Below, piece after piece: positions 44,686 to 54,632 of a DNA stretch of 64,000 bases. Below the pieces are notes generated by a model. That model was not told where the DNA came from, searched no databases, and saw only the letters and a list, made by a program, of their open reading frames with translations. The translations under genes were made by a program, and so were the position numbers. Location: positions 351,416 through 415,415 of the forward strand of contig NZ_CP006571.1 of NCBI RefSeq assembly GCF_000583875.1. The letters are read 5' to 3'. The stretch's first letter is position 1. Each line of letters begins with the position of its first letter. This DNA comes from Chlamydia avium 10DC88. GTDB lineage: Bacteria; Chlamydiota; Chlamydiia; Chlamydiales; Chlamydiaceae.

Positions 44686-45348
44686 CTATTGTATTGTTGT
44701 ATTTTTGGAGAGCTGTTGTAATTCCTTTTTATTTTCTTTTTGCCTACGCTTTTCTCTTTCATACTTAGACATAAAAATCCCTGAAATAGTGTACTCAATT
44801 CCCTTAGATATGTCTTCATCATATGGAGAAGACTGTGATGGTTCTATTTCCGAAACGATATCCAGTGTTTTCGATAAAGTAATATAAGAAAACTGTCGCG
44901 TATATTGAGGAATAACAACATGAGTCTCTATAAAATCTGCAAGCACTTGCTTGGTAACCTTCTGTTGTTTCTCATGGCAATACTTCAGAACTTGCATATA
45001 ATTACTTTCTGCTAATTGTTTATGTTTCTTCACTGCCATGGCATGGTGGAGTGAAGCGAAGAAAAATAGGGGGATCGCAATCCCTACAATTCCTAGGATA
45101 GCAGGCAGAAGAAAAGGTAGAATAATATCATGTAACAATGAAAACGCTTCGATAGGATAACCCAGCAACAAAGATCCAATTAAAAGAAGGGCAGAGGAAA
45201 CAAATAAAACTATGGATCCTAATATGACCATAGGCGTTCCTTTCCAACGATGGGAATATATTTCTTGATATAGGAGTAATTTTTCTTCTGATGAGAGTAC
45301 GGAATAAGTTAATTCCGTAGAAGGTGAAGGTATAAAGGAAAGAGTCAT
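44686..45348 (-). CDS. two-segment membrane protein, unknown
   Basis: A 220-residue protein with two close hydrophobic segments (about 41-64 and 75-98), a pattern shared with Inc proteins, then a soluble ~120-residue region with helical, Lys-rich ends (EREKRRQKENKKELQQLSKN). Its ATG overlaps the stop of the upstream ABC ATPase by four bases, so the two are coupled. It could be the membrane partner of that ATPase, or an unrelated Inc-type protein; sequence does not decide. Confidence 0.6.
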   Translation of the reverse strand: MTLSFIPSPSTELTYSVLSSEEKLLLYQEIYSHRWKGTPMVILGSIVLFVSSALLLIGSLLLGYPIEAFSLLHDIILPFLLPAILGIVGIAIPLFFFASLHHAMAVKKHKQLAESNYMQVLKYCHEKQQKVTKQVLADFIETHVVIPQYTRQFSYITLSKTLDIVSEIEPSQSSPYDEDISKGIEYTISGIFMSKYEREKRRQKENKKELQQLSKNTTIQ

Positions 45349-46049
45349 GCCAAAACACTCGATCGGATTTTCTCTATCAGCAAGTCTATACTTTTTGAAG
45401 ATCGGAACCCATCATCAAATGTTATAGGGACAAGACTATAATCCTTCATTAAGAAAACAGAGTCTCCTAGAAAAGCTACGTCTCTAAAATCATGTGTCAC
45501 CAAAATAACAGTTTTTTTATCTTCATCAGCAAGTCGTAGAACATAACCATATAATATTTCCTTTGTTATCACATCTAAAGAAGAAAAAGGTTCGTCTAGT
45601 AATAATATAGGCTTTGAAGATAAGCATTGGCATGCCAAAGCAACACGTTGTTTTTGCCCCTCAGAAATTTCATCTGGATAACGTTCTAGAAGTTCGTTGA
45701 TCCGAAAATAATCAACAACTTCAATGAATTTTTCTGGAGGTATAGAGGAATTTCTTGGTCTTCCTAACTCTGATGCTAAATAAATATTTTTTTCTATTGT
45801 TCTCCAAGGCAATAAGGGAGATTTCTGTTGCATATAAGCAACATCCTTTTGAGTTATAGGATTCCCTTTCCACAAGATTTTTCCATCCGTTGGGGACAAA
45901 AACTTAGCAATTAAACGAAATAAAGTAGTTTTCCCTACTCCCGAAGAACCTAGAATTACTGATATTTTTCCTGGGGAAGCGACAAAAGAGGCGTCTTGGA
46001 ATATCAACTTGTTAGCATAGGAATAACTAAGTCCCTTGACTTCTAGCAT
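45345..46049 (-). CDS. orphan ABC transporter ATPase, TauB/SsuB type
   Basis: A 234-residue ABC ATPase: Walker A GSSGVGKTT near residue 34, Q-loop AYMQQKSPLLPW, signature ISEGQKQRVALACQCL (SEGQ in place of SGGQ), and Walker B PILLLDEPFSSLD. The PLLPWRTIEKNI stretch is typical of the nitrate/taurine/thiamine-precursor group. There is no recognisable permease or binding protein beside it. The next gene, overlapping by four bases, encodes a short two-segment membrane protein. Confidence 0.85.
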   Translation of the reverse strand: MLEVKGLSYSYANKLIFQDASFVASPGKISVILGSSGVGKTTLFRLIAKFLSPTDGKILWKGNPITQKDVAYMQQKSPLLPWRTIEKNIYLASELGRPRNSSIPPEKFIEVVDYFRINELLERYPDEISEGQKQRVALACQCLSSKPILLLDEPFSSLDVITKEILYGYVLRLADEDKKTVILVTHDFRDVAFLGDSVFLMKDYSLVPITFDDGFRSSKSIDLLIEKIRSSVLA

Positions 46050-46080
46050 AGAAAACCAAGATTCATAATCAGAAGACAGT

Positions 46081-46154
46081 TTGCGGTTACCAAGACTTGA
46101 ACTTGGGACCTCGACATTATCAGTGTCGCGCTCTAACCAGCTGAGCTATAACCG
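46081..46154 (-). tRNA. tRNA-Ile (GAT)
   Basis: A 74-base minus-strand cloverleaf: acceptor GCGGTTA with TAACCGC, anticodon stem CGACA/TGTCG around CTGATAA (anticodon GAT), T arm CCAAG-TTCAAGT-CTTGG, discriminator A. It is not within an rRNA operon. Confidence 0.96.
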
Positions 46155-46159
46155 CGAAT

Positions 46160-46233
46160 ATGGAGACTAGGAGAGTCGAACTCCTGACCTTCTGAATGCA
46201 AATCAGACGCTCTACCAGCTAAGCTAAGTCCCC
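46160..46233 (-). tRNA. tRNA-Ala (TGC)
   Basis: A 74-base minus-strand cloverleaf: acceptor GGGGACT with AGTCTCC, anticodon stem TCTGA/TCAGA around TTTGCAT (anticodon TGC), T arm CAGGAG-TTCGAC-CTCCTA type, discriminator A. It precedes tRNA-Ile by five bases. In most bacteria this pair lies in the 16S-23S spacer; here it stands alone. Confidence 0.96.
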
Positions 46234-46319
46234 TAAATACTGCCTTTGAAAAGCATAGAAAACAAAGAGCCATTCTACTGAGTAGTAGATTTAACCTCAA
46301 CTAAAGAATTACAAAACTA

Positions 46320-47216
46320 CTAGTGTATGGAACAGATTTCTTGAAGCAAACTCTTTAAAAGAGAGTTCATATACATTTTATTTGTTTGACTATGTAATAT
46401 TTTCCAGTCTTCATTACTTGGAGACTCTAAAGGATGAGGCAAAAGAATACTGACTCCTAAACATGGAACATCGTATTCATAACATACTTGAGCGATAGCT
46501 CCTCCTGCGCTATCGAAACCTTGAATAGAAGGATACATCTTCTGAAGAGAAAGAAAATAGTTCTTCGACATAGTAAAAGATTCTCCTGTGGCAATAATTC
46601 CTTCAACAAGAGCATGTTCTGAAGATGTTGTTGGTTTTAAATATCCATATGTTTTTAGTGTATCTTCTATGGATTTCTTATGATCAAGAATGAACTGTTT
46701 TCCCCCGATTTTAGCTGCTTCTCTGTAACCTGCATGCGTAGTAAATACACTCTGACAAATATCAGGAATTTCAAATCTAGGGAAAAAAGGACGCATATCA
46801 GAATCATAATTGATATATCCCTCAGTAATTAGCAAATCACCGAAGTGCCCATTTTCTGATCGAGAATAGCATGTACCTAAAATTATAATTAGATCGACAC
46901 GATGTTTAAAAATCATATTACATGCAATTACAGATGCTGAAACTTTATTAGGCCATAGTGAAGAAATCACTACATATTTTCCGAAAAAATCTCCAGAATA
47001 GTATGTTCTCTTCCCTTCAAGGGTTCTTTTACTATTTCCAAACCAAGAAGAAACCGAATAATCGTTCTCTAATGTTTCTGGGGATCCTGGTAGAGCTAGG
47101 ATAACTCCTATACGAGATAGTGGTGATGCTTTTTCAGAAAAAATATCTATGGATTCCCCTGGAAAAGAGGTGAAGACATAAACAAAAAAAATAACAAAAA
47201 ATACACGAAGAACCAT
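46320..47216 (-). CDS. exported nucleosidase-fold protein with altered active site
   Basis: A 298-residue protein with an N-terminal signal peptide (residues ~3-20, LRVFFVIFFVYVFTSFPG) followed by a nucleoside phosphorylase / MTA-SAH nucleosidase fold. GVILALPGSP, VDLIIILGTCYSR and GGAIAQVCYEYDVPCLGVSI align with the Pfs strands. The catalytic residues of Pfs do not: the first Glu (in AMEEE) reads LPGS, the MExAAIA Glu becomes Ala in FDSAGGAIAQ, and the ISD Asp is lost (SILLPHP). It is therefore unlikely to be a normal MTA/SAH nucleosidase; binding or an altered activity is possible. Signal peptide implies a periplasmic location. Confidence 0.72.
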   Translation of the reverse strand: MVLRVFFVIFFVYVFTSFPGESIDIFSEKASPLSRIGVILALPGSPETLENDYSVSSWFGNSKRTLEGKRTYYSGDFFGKYVVISSLWPNKVSASVIACNMIFKHRVDLIIILGTCYSRSENGHFGDLLITEGYINYDSDMRPFFPRFEIPDICQSVFTTHAGYREAAKIGGKQFILDHKKSIEDTLKTYGYLKPTTSSEHALVEGIIATGESFTMSKNYFLSLQKMYPSIQGFDSAGGAIAQVCYEYDVPCLGVSILLPHPLESPSNEDWKILHSQTNKMYMNSLLKSLLQEICSIH

Positions 47217-47299
47217 GAAGATTCCCTGTAAAGACTTTTGTCTCCTTATAAAAAAAGAAGTTGTTTAAAAAAATGAAAAATCTTTTTTAAGTGAAGACA

Positions 47300-47345
47300 G
47301 TTCTTTCCAAGTCTAGAGGTAGCGAAAACTAGTCTTGAAAAGAAC
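47300..47345 (-). terminator. long imperfect inverted repeat, possible terminator
   Basis: GTTCTTTCCAAG (47300-47311) and CTTGAAAAGAAC (47334-47345) pair at eleven of twelve positions around a 22-base loop, 56 bases past the stop of the secreted-protein gene. No clear T run follows, so the role is uncertain. Confidence 0.35.
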
Positions 47346-47401
47346 CAACCTTCTATGCTCCGTTACTCACAAATAATCTAATAGCTCAATGAATTCATTT
47401 A

Positions 47402-48094
47402 TTAGAGTCGAACTCTTTTCCTTTTGAGATCTATTGTAGCTCTTGCTTCGCGTACCTTAGTAATCTTAAATGACTTCGTAAACATGTCATATTCTTTGTC
47501 TAAAGCATTAGCGTTCTTATTTTTATAAACCATGAAAACCTGATAGAGCGTATGATTAACCGAAATTAACATACCTCTAAAGTAAATGTCTTCACAGCAA
47601 ATCCAAAATTCTAATGCTTTATGTCCTTGCACCTCTTTTGCTTGCATAAACAACACTTGGGACTCTGGCAATGCCTGTAAAATACCAGAAAATCCCTCTT
47701 GTAGATTTAATTCGGGACGACTGATATCCACTTTTTCAGAATATTCCCAAACAGAAACAACATAGACTGTATTATCTACTTGAGTTTCAGCTATATAAGT
47801 ATCATAACGTATGGTCAGATCAGATTGTGGGATCTCTATAATCTGACCAGCATGATCCGGAGATTCAGGAAATTCAGCAGAAAATCCACAATTTGATGTA
47901 TAATCGTATCGCTTCCACTTCAAAACATTCTTATCTCCAGAGACTAAAATCTCTCGAACGTCTTTTTCTGCAAACCAGCCTTTAACCTTCGACAAAAACC
48001 CTGTTTTATTCTCTTTAGCCGCTAACATCACTGGGTAAACAGAATGAACGGATAATAATATGATTAATATTAATCTACTTAATGCTGAAAACAT
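47402..48094 (-). CDS. secreted protein, unknown
   Basis: A 230-residue protein with a signal peptide (SRLILIILLSVHSVYPVMLA, cleavage near residue 26). The mature part is beta-rich: WKRYDYTSNCGFSAEFPE, SDLTIRYDTYIAETQ, TVYVVSVWEYSE, and ends in a basic stretch (DLKRKRVRL). It resembles a chlamydial conserved secreted protein found beside kdsB, but no function is known. It is divergent from kdsB. Confidence 0.75.
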   Translation of the reverse strand: MFSALSRLILIILLSVHSVYPVMLAAKENKTGFLSKVKGWFAEKDVREILVSGDKNVLKWKRYDYTSNCGFSAEFPESPDHAGQIIEIPQSDLTIRYDTYIAETQVDNTVYVVSVWEYSEKVDISRPELNLQEGFSGILQALPESQVLFMQAKEVQGHKALEFWICCEDIYFRGMLISVNHTLYQVFMVYKNKNANALDKEYDMFTKSFKITKVREARATIDLKRKRVRL

Positions 48095-48259
48095 AAATAA
48101 AAATAAAATACATTTATTAATTTAATAATATTACTTCTTCGACTTTTTATTATAAATAAAACTCAAAAAAGAAAATCTCATGAAAAATCTTGTGTTTTAT
48201 AAAACCTCCAAGAATAATCCTAAACTACAGAAATACGCTGATATTTATGGGGATACGTA

Positions 48260-49024
48260 GTGAAACAGCAAGTATTTGGAGGTAAAAGAGTTGGCGTGCT
48301 CCCTTCTAGGCATGGAAGCACAAGGTTCCCAGGGAAACCACTGGCTCTTATACTCGGGAAGTCTTTGATACAGAGAGCCTATGAAAATGCTATTCAAAGT
48401 ACCCTATTAGATACTGTTATCGTCGCTACCGATGACGAACGCATTATGCATCATGTTATAGACTTTGGTGGTCAATGCGTGATGACCTCCCCTCAGTGTG
48501 CTAATGGTACAGAACGTATAGCTGAGGCTGCGTCTCGTTATCTACCTGAAGCAGATATTATCGTGAATATTCAAGGGGATGAGCCCTGTCTTTCTCCTCA
48601 AGTTATTGATACACTTATAGAAAAACTTGAAGCTTATCCAAAAATTCACATAGTGACCCCAGTCAGCCAAACAACAGATTCTGAAGAAATCTTAACAAAT
48701 CATAAAGTGAAATGTGTTTTCGATAAAAACGGCAAGGCTCTATATTTTAGTCGCAGTCCTATCCCTCATATTCTAAAGAAAGAAACACCCATGTATCTTC
48801 ATATGGGGGTATATGCATTTAGGAGACAAGCTCTATTTGACTATGTCAAATTGTCATCTACACCATTAAATCAGGCTGAGGATCTGGAACAACTGCGGAT
48901 ACTAGAACATGGAGGAGAGATTCATATTTGTGTTGTGAATGCTAAAAGTCCTTCAGTAGATTATCCAGAAGACATAAACAAATTGGAAAAATATTTAACA
49001 TGCCATTCAATTGCATTTTTCTAA
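48260..49024 (+). CDS. kdsB: 3-deoxy-manno-octulosonate cytidylyltransferase
   Basis: KdsB (254 residues) activates Kdo with CTP for lipooligosaccharide synthesis. Seen are the nucleotidyltransferase start [17 protein letters not shown], the [12 protein letters not shown] motif and the [10 protein letters not shown] loop. It starts at GTG 48260 and overlaps pyrG by 25 bases, linking Kdo activation to CTP supply. Confidence 0.95.
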   Translation: MKQQVFGGKRVGVLPSRHGSTRFPGKPLALILGKSLIQRAYENAIQSTLLDTVIVATDDERIMHHVIDFGGQCVMTSPQCANGTERIAEAASRYLPEADIIVNIQGDEPCLSPQVIDTLIEKLEAYPKIHIVTPVSQTTDSEEILTNHKVKCVFDKNGKALYFSRSPIPHILKKETPMYLHMGVYAFRRQALFDYVKLSSTPLNQAEDLEQLRILEHGGEIHICVVNAKSPSVDYPEDINKLEKYLTCHSIAFF

Positions 49025-50613
49025 CAGGAGGAGTTGTTTCCTCTCTAGGTAAAGGATTAACAGCTGCAGCATTAGCTCTATTACTAGAAAGACAACACCT
49101 CAAAGTAGCTATGTTAAAGCTAGATCCCTACCTTAACGTTGATCCAGGAACCATGAATCCTTACGAACATGGGGAAGTTTATGTTACCGATGACGGTATG
49201 GAAACAGACCTTGATCTTGGACATTACCATCGATTTTCTTCTGTGGATTTATCAAAATATTCTTCTGCAACTTCGGGGCAAATCTATGCTCGAGTTATTA
49301 AAAAAGAACGTGATGGATGCTATTTAGGAAGTACAGTCCAAGTAGTTCCTCATATCACTAACGAAATCATTGAAGTGATATTAGAATGCGCAAAAGAAAG
49401 CCAACCCGATGTTTTAATTGTGGAAATCGGAGGCACTGTAGGAGATATAGAATCTTTACCTTTCTTAGAAGCCATCCGACAATTTCGCTATGAACATCAG
49501 GACAACTGCTTTAATATTCACATGACCTATGTTCCTTATTTAAAAGCCTCAAGAGAAGTCAAAACCAAACCTACACAACACTCTGTACAAAGTTTACGCA
49601 GCATTGGAATTATTCCTGATGCTATTCTGTGCCGATCTGAATTTCCTCTATCAGAAGAAGTTAAAAAGAAAATCAGTCTTTTCTGTAACGTTCCTCAAAA
49701 CGCGGTGTTCAACGTCATTGATGTTAAACATTCGATATATGAAATGCCTTTGATACTTTCTAAAGAAAAAATTTCTACATTGATTACTAAAAAGCTTTCT
49801 CTAAACACACAACAAGAAAATCTTCACGACTGGGAAAATTTAGTAAGCCGCTTATGTCATCCCCTTCCTGATAAAGTTCGAATCGGTTTAGTAGGTAAAT
49901 ACGTACAACATAAAGACGCCTATCTCTCTGTCTTTGAAGCAATAACTCATGCAGCTTTAAGCTTAAATTGCTCTGCAGAAATTCTACCTTTAGATTCTGA
50001 AGACCCTGATATCTATAAAACCTTAGAACAATGTGATGGTTGCCTAGTACCTGGAGGATTCGGCTCCCGTGGTTGGGAAGGAAAAATAGCAGCAGCACAA
50101 ATCTGTAGGGAGCAAGGAATCCCCTATTTCGGTATCTGTCTAGGAATGCAAGTCTTAGTCGTAGAGTACGCCCGACATGTTCTTCGTCTAAAAAATGCTA
50201 ATTCCACAGAAATAGATAAAGATACACCTGATCCCGTGATCTGTATGATGAATGGGCAAGATGCTCTAGTCGCAACTGGAGGAACCATGCGCCTAGGAGC
50301 TTATCCCTGCATTCTTACTCCGGGAACAAAAGTATATCAAAGTTATCAATCTCATGAAATTAAAGAACGCCATCGCCATCGTTATGAGGTAAATTCTCAC
50401 TATATTCCACAATTACAAAATCATGGTCTAAAAGTTGTAGGGTATAGCCCCAACCATAAACTCTGTGAAATTGTTGAAGTCGAAGATCACCCATGGATGG
50501 TGGGAGTACAGTTTCATCCTGAATTTCTGTCCAAATTAATCTCTCCCCATCCCCTATTTATAGGATTTATTCAAGCAGCTATTCTCCACTCTAGGAATAA
50601 AACCTATGTGTAA
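49000..50613 (+). CDS. pyrG: CTP synthase
   Basis: PyrG (537 residues) makes CTP from UTP with glutamine. The synthetase P-loop is [19 protein letters not shown] at the start. The glutaminase domain has the nucleophile in FGICLGMQ and the triad His/Glu in VQFHPEF. Full length for the family. It overlaps kdsB at its start and ruvX by eight bases at its end, so the three genes form one unit. Confidence 0.96.
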   Translation: MPFNCIFLTGGVVSSLGKGLTAAALALLLERQHLKVAMLKLDPYLNVDPGTMNPYEHGEVYVTDDGMETDLDLGHYHRFSSVDLSKYSSATSGQIYARVIKKERDGCYLGSTVQVVPHITNEIIEVILECAKESQPDVLIVEIGGTVGDIESLPFLEAIRQFRYEHQDNCFNIHMTYVPYLKASREVKTKPTQHSVQSLRSIGIIPDAILCRSEFPLSEEVKKKISLFCNVPQNAVFNVIDVKHSIYEMPLILSKEKISTLITKKLSLNTQQENLHDWENLVSRLCHPLPDKVRIGLVGKYVQHKDAYLSVFEAITHAALSLNCSAEILPLDSEDPDIYKTLEQCDGCLVPGGFGSRGWEGKIAAAQICREQGIPYFGICLGMQVLVVEYARHVLRLKNANSTEIDKDTPDPVICMMNGQDALVATGGTMRLGAYPCILTPGTKVYQSYQSHEIKERHRHRYEVNSHYIPQLQNHGLKVVGYSPNHKLCEIVEVEDHPWMVGVQFHPEFLSKLISPHPLFIGFIQAAILHSRNKTYV

Positions 50614-51055
50614 TCACCAGTTTTCTACATTTCTAGGAGTCGACTATGGAAACAAACGTATAGGCCTTGCTTGGGCTGCAGCTCCTCTGTTTATTAGTTT
50701 ACCCATAGGTTTTATGAAAACAGGAGAAACTATAGAACAAACAGCCAGCAATTTATATAAAATCATCCAAGAAAAGAAAATATCTTGTGTCGTTTTAGGA
50801 AATCCTATTCCTATGCATAAGGAACATACATCTCATCTGCAAGAAGAAATACAAAAATTAGCATCCTTACTCCAAACGCATACCAAAACTATTCTTTGGG
50901 ATGAAAGGCTGTCTTCGGTACAAGCTGAACGCATGTTAAAAACAGATTGTGGACTCAGCCGTAAACAAAGAAAAGGAAAAACTGATAGTATTGCTGCGAC
51001 GTTAATTCTTTCTAGCTTTTTAGATAGTATGCCAGATCTAAAGCCATCTATTTAA
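50606..51055 (+). CDS. ruvX: RuvX/YqgF-type putative Holliday-junction resolvase
   Basis: A 149-residue RNase H-fold protein of the YqgF/RuvX family. Seen are the first catalytic Asp in GVDYGNKRIGLAWA, the WDERLSSVQAE motif, and KGKTDSIAATLIL with the final Asp. The family is implicated in junction resolution and, in E. coli, 16S rRNA 5'-end maturation. It overlaps pyrG by eight bases. No terminator is evident in the 150 bases before the opp cluster. Confidence 0.9.
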   Translation: MCNHQFSTFLGVDYGNKRIGLAWAAAPLFISLPIGFMKTGETIEQTASNLYKIIQEKKISCVVLGNPIPMHKEHTSHLQEEIQKLASLLQTHTKTILWDERLSSVQAERMLKTDCGLSRKQRKGKTDSIAATLILSSFLDSMPDLKPSI

Positions 51056-51208
51056 ATCACACTAAATCTTAGATTTATATGAATTAACAAATAAATTTAA
51101 CACCAAGAAAAAACTCATCTTCCTATCAACTAAATAGTACAATCCTAGTATATTTTATCAAAATACAATAGCATAAATCGCGTATCGAATTTTCATTCAT
51201 AAGTATTA

Positions 51209-52534
51209 ATGAAAGTTATTATATTTCTACGATCGGTTATTGTTCTGTTCTTTTCTTTCCTTATGGGAGGCTGTTGCTCTAAATCTTTTAGCAATAAGCC
51301 TGCATTAACGATTGCTATTTACGATGACCCCCTGTCTTTATCTCCCGAACAAGCAAAACGTGCTTTAGATCTCTCCATATCTAAACTCATATTTGAAGGC
51401 CTGACAAGAGAAAATACCAATACACCTACCTGTGTAGAACTAGCTTTAGCTAGCCACTATACAGTATCTACTGATGAAACCCAGTACACTTTCTTTTTAA
51501 AACCTAATACCTGCTGGAATGACGGTACAGAAATCACAGCTCACGATATTGTAAAAGCATGGGAATATGCAAAAAAATTCTCCCCTCACCGCAAGCTATT
51601 TGACGGAATCCGCTTCTCTTCATGTTCTCCCTCAACAATTACATTAACTTTGGATGCTCCTAATCCCAATATCCTTGGCATTTTATCTTCACCAGTATTT
51701 TCAGTCTTTAATCCTGATAACCTAAACGTCTTTAGCGGACCTTTTCATCTTATCACCCATATACCTAACCATTGCCTAATATTAGGAAAGAATCCTCACT
51801 ACTACGATAAAAATAAAGTTGCTGTGAATTCTATTCATCTACTAGTCGTACCTGATTTATATACAGCAGCATTACTGTTACAACGAGGAGAAATTCAGTG
51901 GTTGGGACAACCTTGGCATCAAGGACTTCCCAAAGAACTTAAAGAGAGTTCTCACTATTTATATACTCGCTATCCAGTAGAAGGTATTTTCTGGCTTACA
52001 ATTAATACTCAAGATCCTTTTCTATCAAATATAGACAATCGTCGTCGCCTTGCGTCAGCTATTAATAGGGAGGAAATCATTCAATATGCCCTACAAAATA
52101 ACCAAGAACCCGCATACGGACTGAAACGAGATATTCAACTAGAAATTCCCTACTTAAAGAGAAAAACAACAATGCTTCCTCAGAAACTCACACTTATCTA
52201 TCCAGCGAATATACTTCGTTGTCAACACATTGCAGAGATACTAAAAGAACAATTGAAAAGAGAAGATATTGACATTATCCCAGAAGGATTAGAATATCAT
52301 GCATTTCTAAATAAACGTCAGAATCGTGATTTTTCCTTAGCTACAGGGACAGGGGTTGCTCTCTATCCCAATGCTCCCGTAATACTGGAATCTGAACCAG
52401 AAAAACTTATAAAAAATCTAGAAATATTCCCTATTTATCACATGAGCTATGATTACTTAACCACAGTGCACATAAAAAACATTCTACATAATTCTTCAGG
52501 AGCCGTTGATCTTAAATATGCCTGCTGTTCTTGA
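51209..52534 (+). CDS. short OppA-type peptide-binding lipoprotein
   Basis: A 441-residue SBP family 5 lipoprotein (lipobox FLMGGC near residue 22). The core is clear: YDDPLSLSPEQAKRALDL, LIFEGLTRENTN, CWNDGTEITAHDIVKAWEY, NPHYYDKNKVAVNS. It is about 90 residues shorter than its neighbours: the region after the hinge (YGLKRDIQLEIPYL) and the segment following FSLATGTGVALYP are trimmed. The frame is intact, so it is a compact paralogue, not a pseudogene. Downstream is a full-length oppA and the transporter genes. Confidence 0.83.
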   Translation: MKVIIFLRSVIVLFFSFLMGGCCSKSFSNKPALTIAIYDDPLSLSPEQAKRALDLSISKLIFEGLTRENTNTPTCVELALASHYTVSTDETQYTFFLKPNTCWNDGTEITAHDIVKAWEYAKKFSPHRKLFDGIRFSSCSPSTITLTLDAPNPNILGILSSPVFSVFNPDNLNVFSGPFHLITHIPNHCLILGKNPHYYDKNKVAVNSIHLLVVPDLYTAALLLQRGEIQWLGQPWHQGLPKELKESSHYLYTRYPVEGIFWLTINTQDPFLSNIDNRRRLASAINREEIIQYALQNNQEPAYGLKRDIQLEIPYLKRKTTMLPQKLTLIYPANILRCQHIAEILKEQLKREDIDIIPEGLEYHAFLNKRQNRDFSLATGTGVALYPNAPVILESEPEKLIKNLEIFPIYHMSYDYLTTVHIKNILHNSSGAVDLKYACCS

Positions 52535-52830
52535 ACTTCGTTTATGAAAATCCCTTCAAGTTATCAAAATACGACTTATTTTCATTAAATTTTTATATTA
52601 CAAGAACCCTCGTCCATCTAGATAGATGAAATATTTTTCTATTCAACTTAAGAAAATCAATAATTCCCCTAACTTAATGATCTATTACGAATAGAAAAGA
52701 CTATCTATTTAAATAATAGGAGGCACATAAATAAAATCTAAAATTAGGTTTATGTTGAAGATTGAAAAATCGCCTTGTATACTTATTAAGATTCTCGTCA
52801 TGTCCAATCATAAAAACTTATTTTAATTAT

Positions 52831-54426
52831 ATGAAAAGAAAATCTCGTTCTACATACCTTATCTTACGAGTATCTCTTTTTTTTATTATTACAGGATGGA
52901 TTTCATCGTGTACTCAGCAAATCCAACATCCAAACTCACTAAAAATTGCTATTAGCCACGATCCACTATCCTTAGATCCTCGAATTGCCTTCCTAAGTAA
53001 AGATATTTCTATAGCAAAAGCTCTCTATGAAGGACTCATGAGAGAAGATAATGATAATCCTCAACCAGCATTAGCAACCCATTATACAATTTCTGGTGAT
53101 CAAACTACTTATACGTTTTATCTTAAACCTACACAATGGAGTAATGGCGATCCCGTCACAGCATATGATTTCGAAGAATCCATGAAACAACTCCATCAAC
53201 TAGAAGTAACAGGTTCCTCAGCCCTCCTTATGGGAGTGATTAAAAATTCCGAAGCCATTACTAATCGCCAACTTCCTATTGATGTCTTAGGAATTCATGC
53301 TATTGACGATCTCACACTAGAAATCACTTTAGAACAACCTCTCCCCTATTTCCTCGAACTCTTATCCCACCCTCTGTTTTTCCCTGTACACGTATCTTTA
53401 AGAGACTATTATAAAACGCGAGAATCTGTTTTTCCTAATATCTCAAATGGTCCTTTTGTTCTTGACTCCTATCATCCCCAAAATCAACTCATTATAAAGA
53501 AAAATTTCCTTTACCATGACCACAATATCGTCCAACTAGAAGCTATTATTTTCCAGGTTATTCCCGATACGCATACAGCTCTCCAATTATTACAAAAAAA
53601 ACTCATTGATTGGATGGGATCTCCCTGGAGTGCACCAATTTCCAAAGAAGACCAAAACCGTATACCACAAGAAAAACTGCATAAATATCCAGTATTGGGT
53701 ACAACAGCACTCATATGTAACCTTAACAATACTCTGATAAACAATAAATCCCTACGCCAAGCTTTAAGCTACGCTATCGATAAATCCGCTTTACTACAGT
53801 TCATTAATTGTGGGAAAGTTGCTGAGAATTTTCTTCCTCCATCCTTATCTACACTACCCACACAAGGTCGTTTATCCAAAAAACAAAGAGAAGCTATTGC
53901 TCGAGAATATTTCAAAGAAGCACAAAAAGAACTTTCACAAAAACAAATTGCAGAACTCTCAATTATTTATCCTTTAGAATCAGCGTCTTTAAATGCGATT
54001 GTGCAAGAAATTCAACAACAAATTAAAAATGTCTTAGGAATTTCCATGACAATTCAAGGTATGGAATATCACCATTTTTTAGATAAACGTAATCGGGGAG
54101 ACTTTGCTCTTGCTACTGGGAAGTGGATAGCCGATTACCCTCGTTCTTCCTCCTTCTTAGCAATTCTTGGTAATGCAATGCAGAACACATCCTCAAAATC
54201 ATTAACTCATTGGGGAAATACGCAGTACAATTCCATTATTAATAAACTACAGACATCTCCAAATCATGAAGACCAATATACTGCAGAGAATCTCATCAAA
54301 GAAGATTTACCCTTAATTCCTCTGTATCATTTTGAATATGTATATGCTGCGAATCCTAAAATACAACATGCACATTGTTCTCCTCTAGGACATGTGGATC
54401 TTAAAAAATTATCGTTATCAAAATAA
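52831..54426 (+). CDS. oppA: oligopeptide-binding lipoprotein OppA
   Basis: A full-length SBP family 5 protein of 531 residues. The ATG at 52831 (MKRKSRSTYLILRV) gives a signal peptide with lipobox WISSC. A TTG at 52762 would add 23 residues and disrupt the signal, so it is rejected. Motifs seen: SHDPLSLDPRIAFLSKD, YEGLMREDNDNPQPALATHY, QWSNGDPVTAYDFEESM and YAANPKIQHAHCSPLGHVDL. It lies 207 bases before oppB and is the obvious primary binding protein for this transporter. Confidence 0.92.
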   Translation: MKRKSRSTYLILRVSLFFIITGWISSCTQQIQHPNSLKIAISHDPLSLDPRIAFLSKDISIAKALYEGLMREDNDNPQPALATHYTISGDQTTYTFYLKPTQWSNGDPVTAYDFEESMKQLHQLEVTGSSALLMGVIKNSEAITNRQLPIDVLGIHAIDDLTLEITLEQPLPYFLELLSHPLFFPVHVSLRDYYKTRESVFPNISNGPFVLDSYHPQNQLIIKKNFLYHDHNIVQLEAIIFQVIPDTHTALQLLQKKLIDWMGSPWSAPISKEDQNRIPQEKLHKYPVLGTTALICNLNNTLINNKSLRQALSYAIDKSALLQFINCGKVAENFLPPSLSTLPTQGRLSKKQREAIAREYFKEAQKELSQKQIAELSIIYPLESASLNAIVQEIQQQIKNVLGISMTIQGMEYHHFLDKRNRGDFALATGKWIADYPRSSSFLAILGNAMQNTSSKSLTHWGNTQYNSIINKLQTSPNHEDQYTAENLIKEDLPLIPLYHFEYVYAANPKIQHAHCSPLGHVDLKKLSLSK

Positions 54427-54632
54427 TAATTACAGAATTCTTAAGATTTTTCCTCTTACTACTTGCTTTACATCAATTAGTCACTTAAACTTGAAAAAAT
54501 ATTTTAAAATTCCTCTCCAAGAAATCCACGAATAATTTTATATTGAAGCTAGGAAAAAGTAGGAATATACTGTCTGAAGAAAAAAGGTTGTTGTCAGGAA
54601 TACTTACCATATTAAAGCACCAGGTATAAATC

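Noticed and set aside
46081..46233. tRNA-Ile/tRNA-Ala pair as the spacer of an rRNA operon
   Set aside because: The flanks are protein-coding genes; no 16S or 23S sequence is present.
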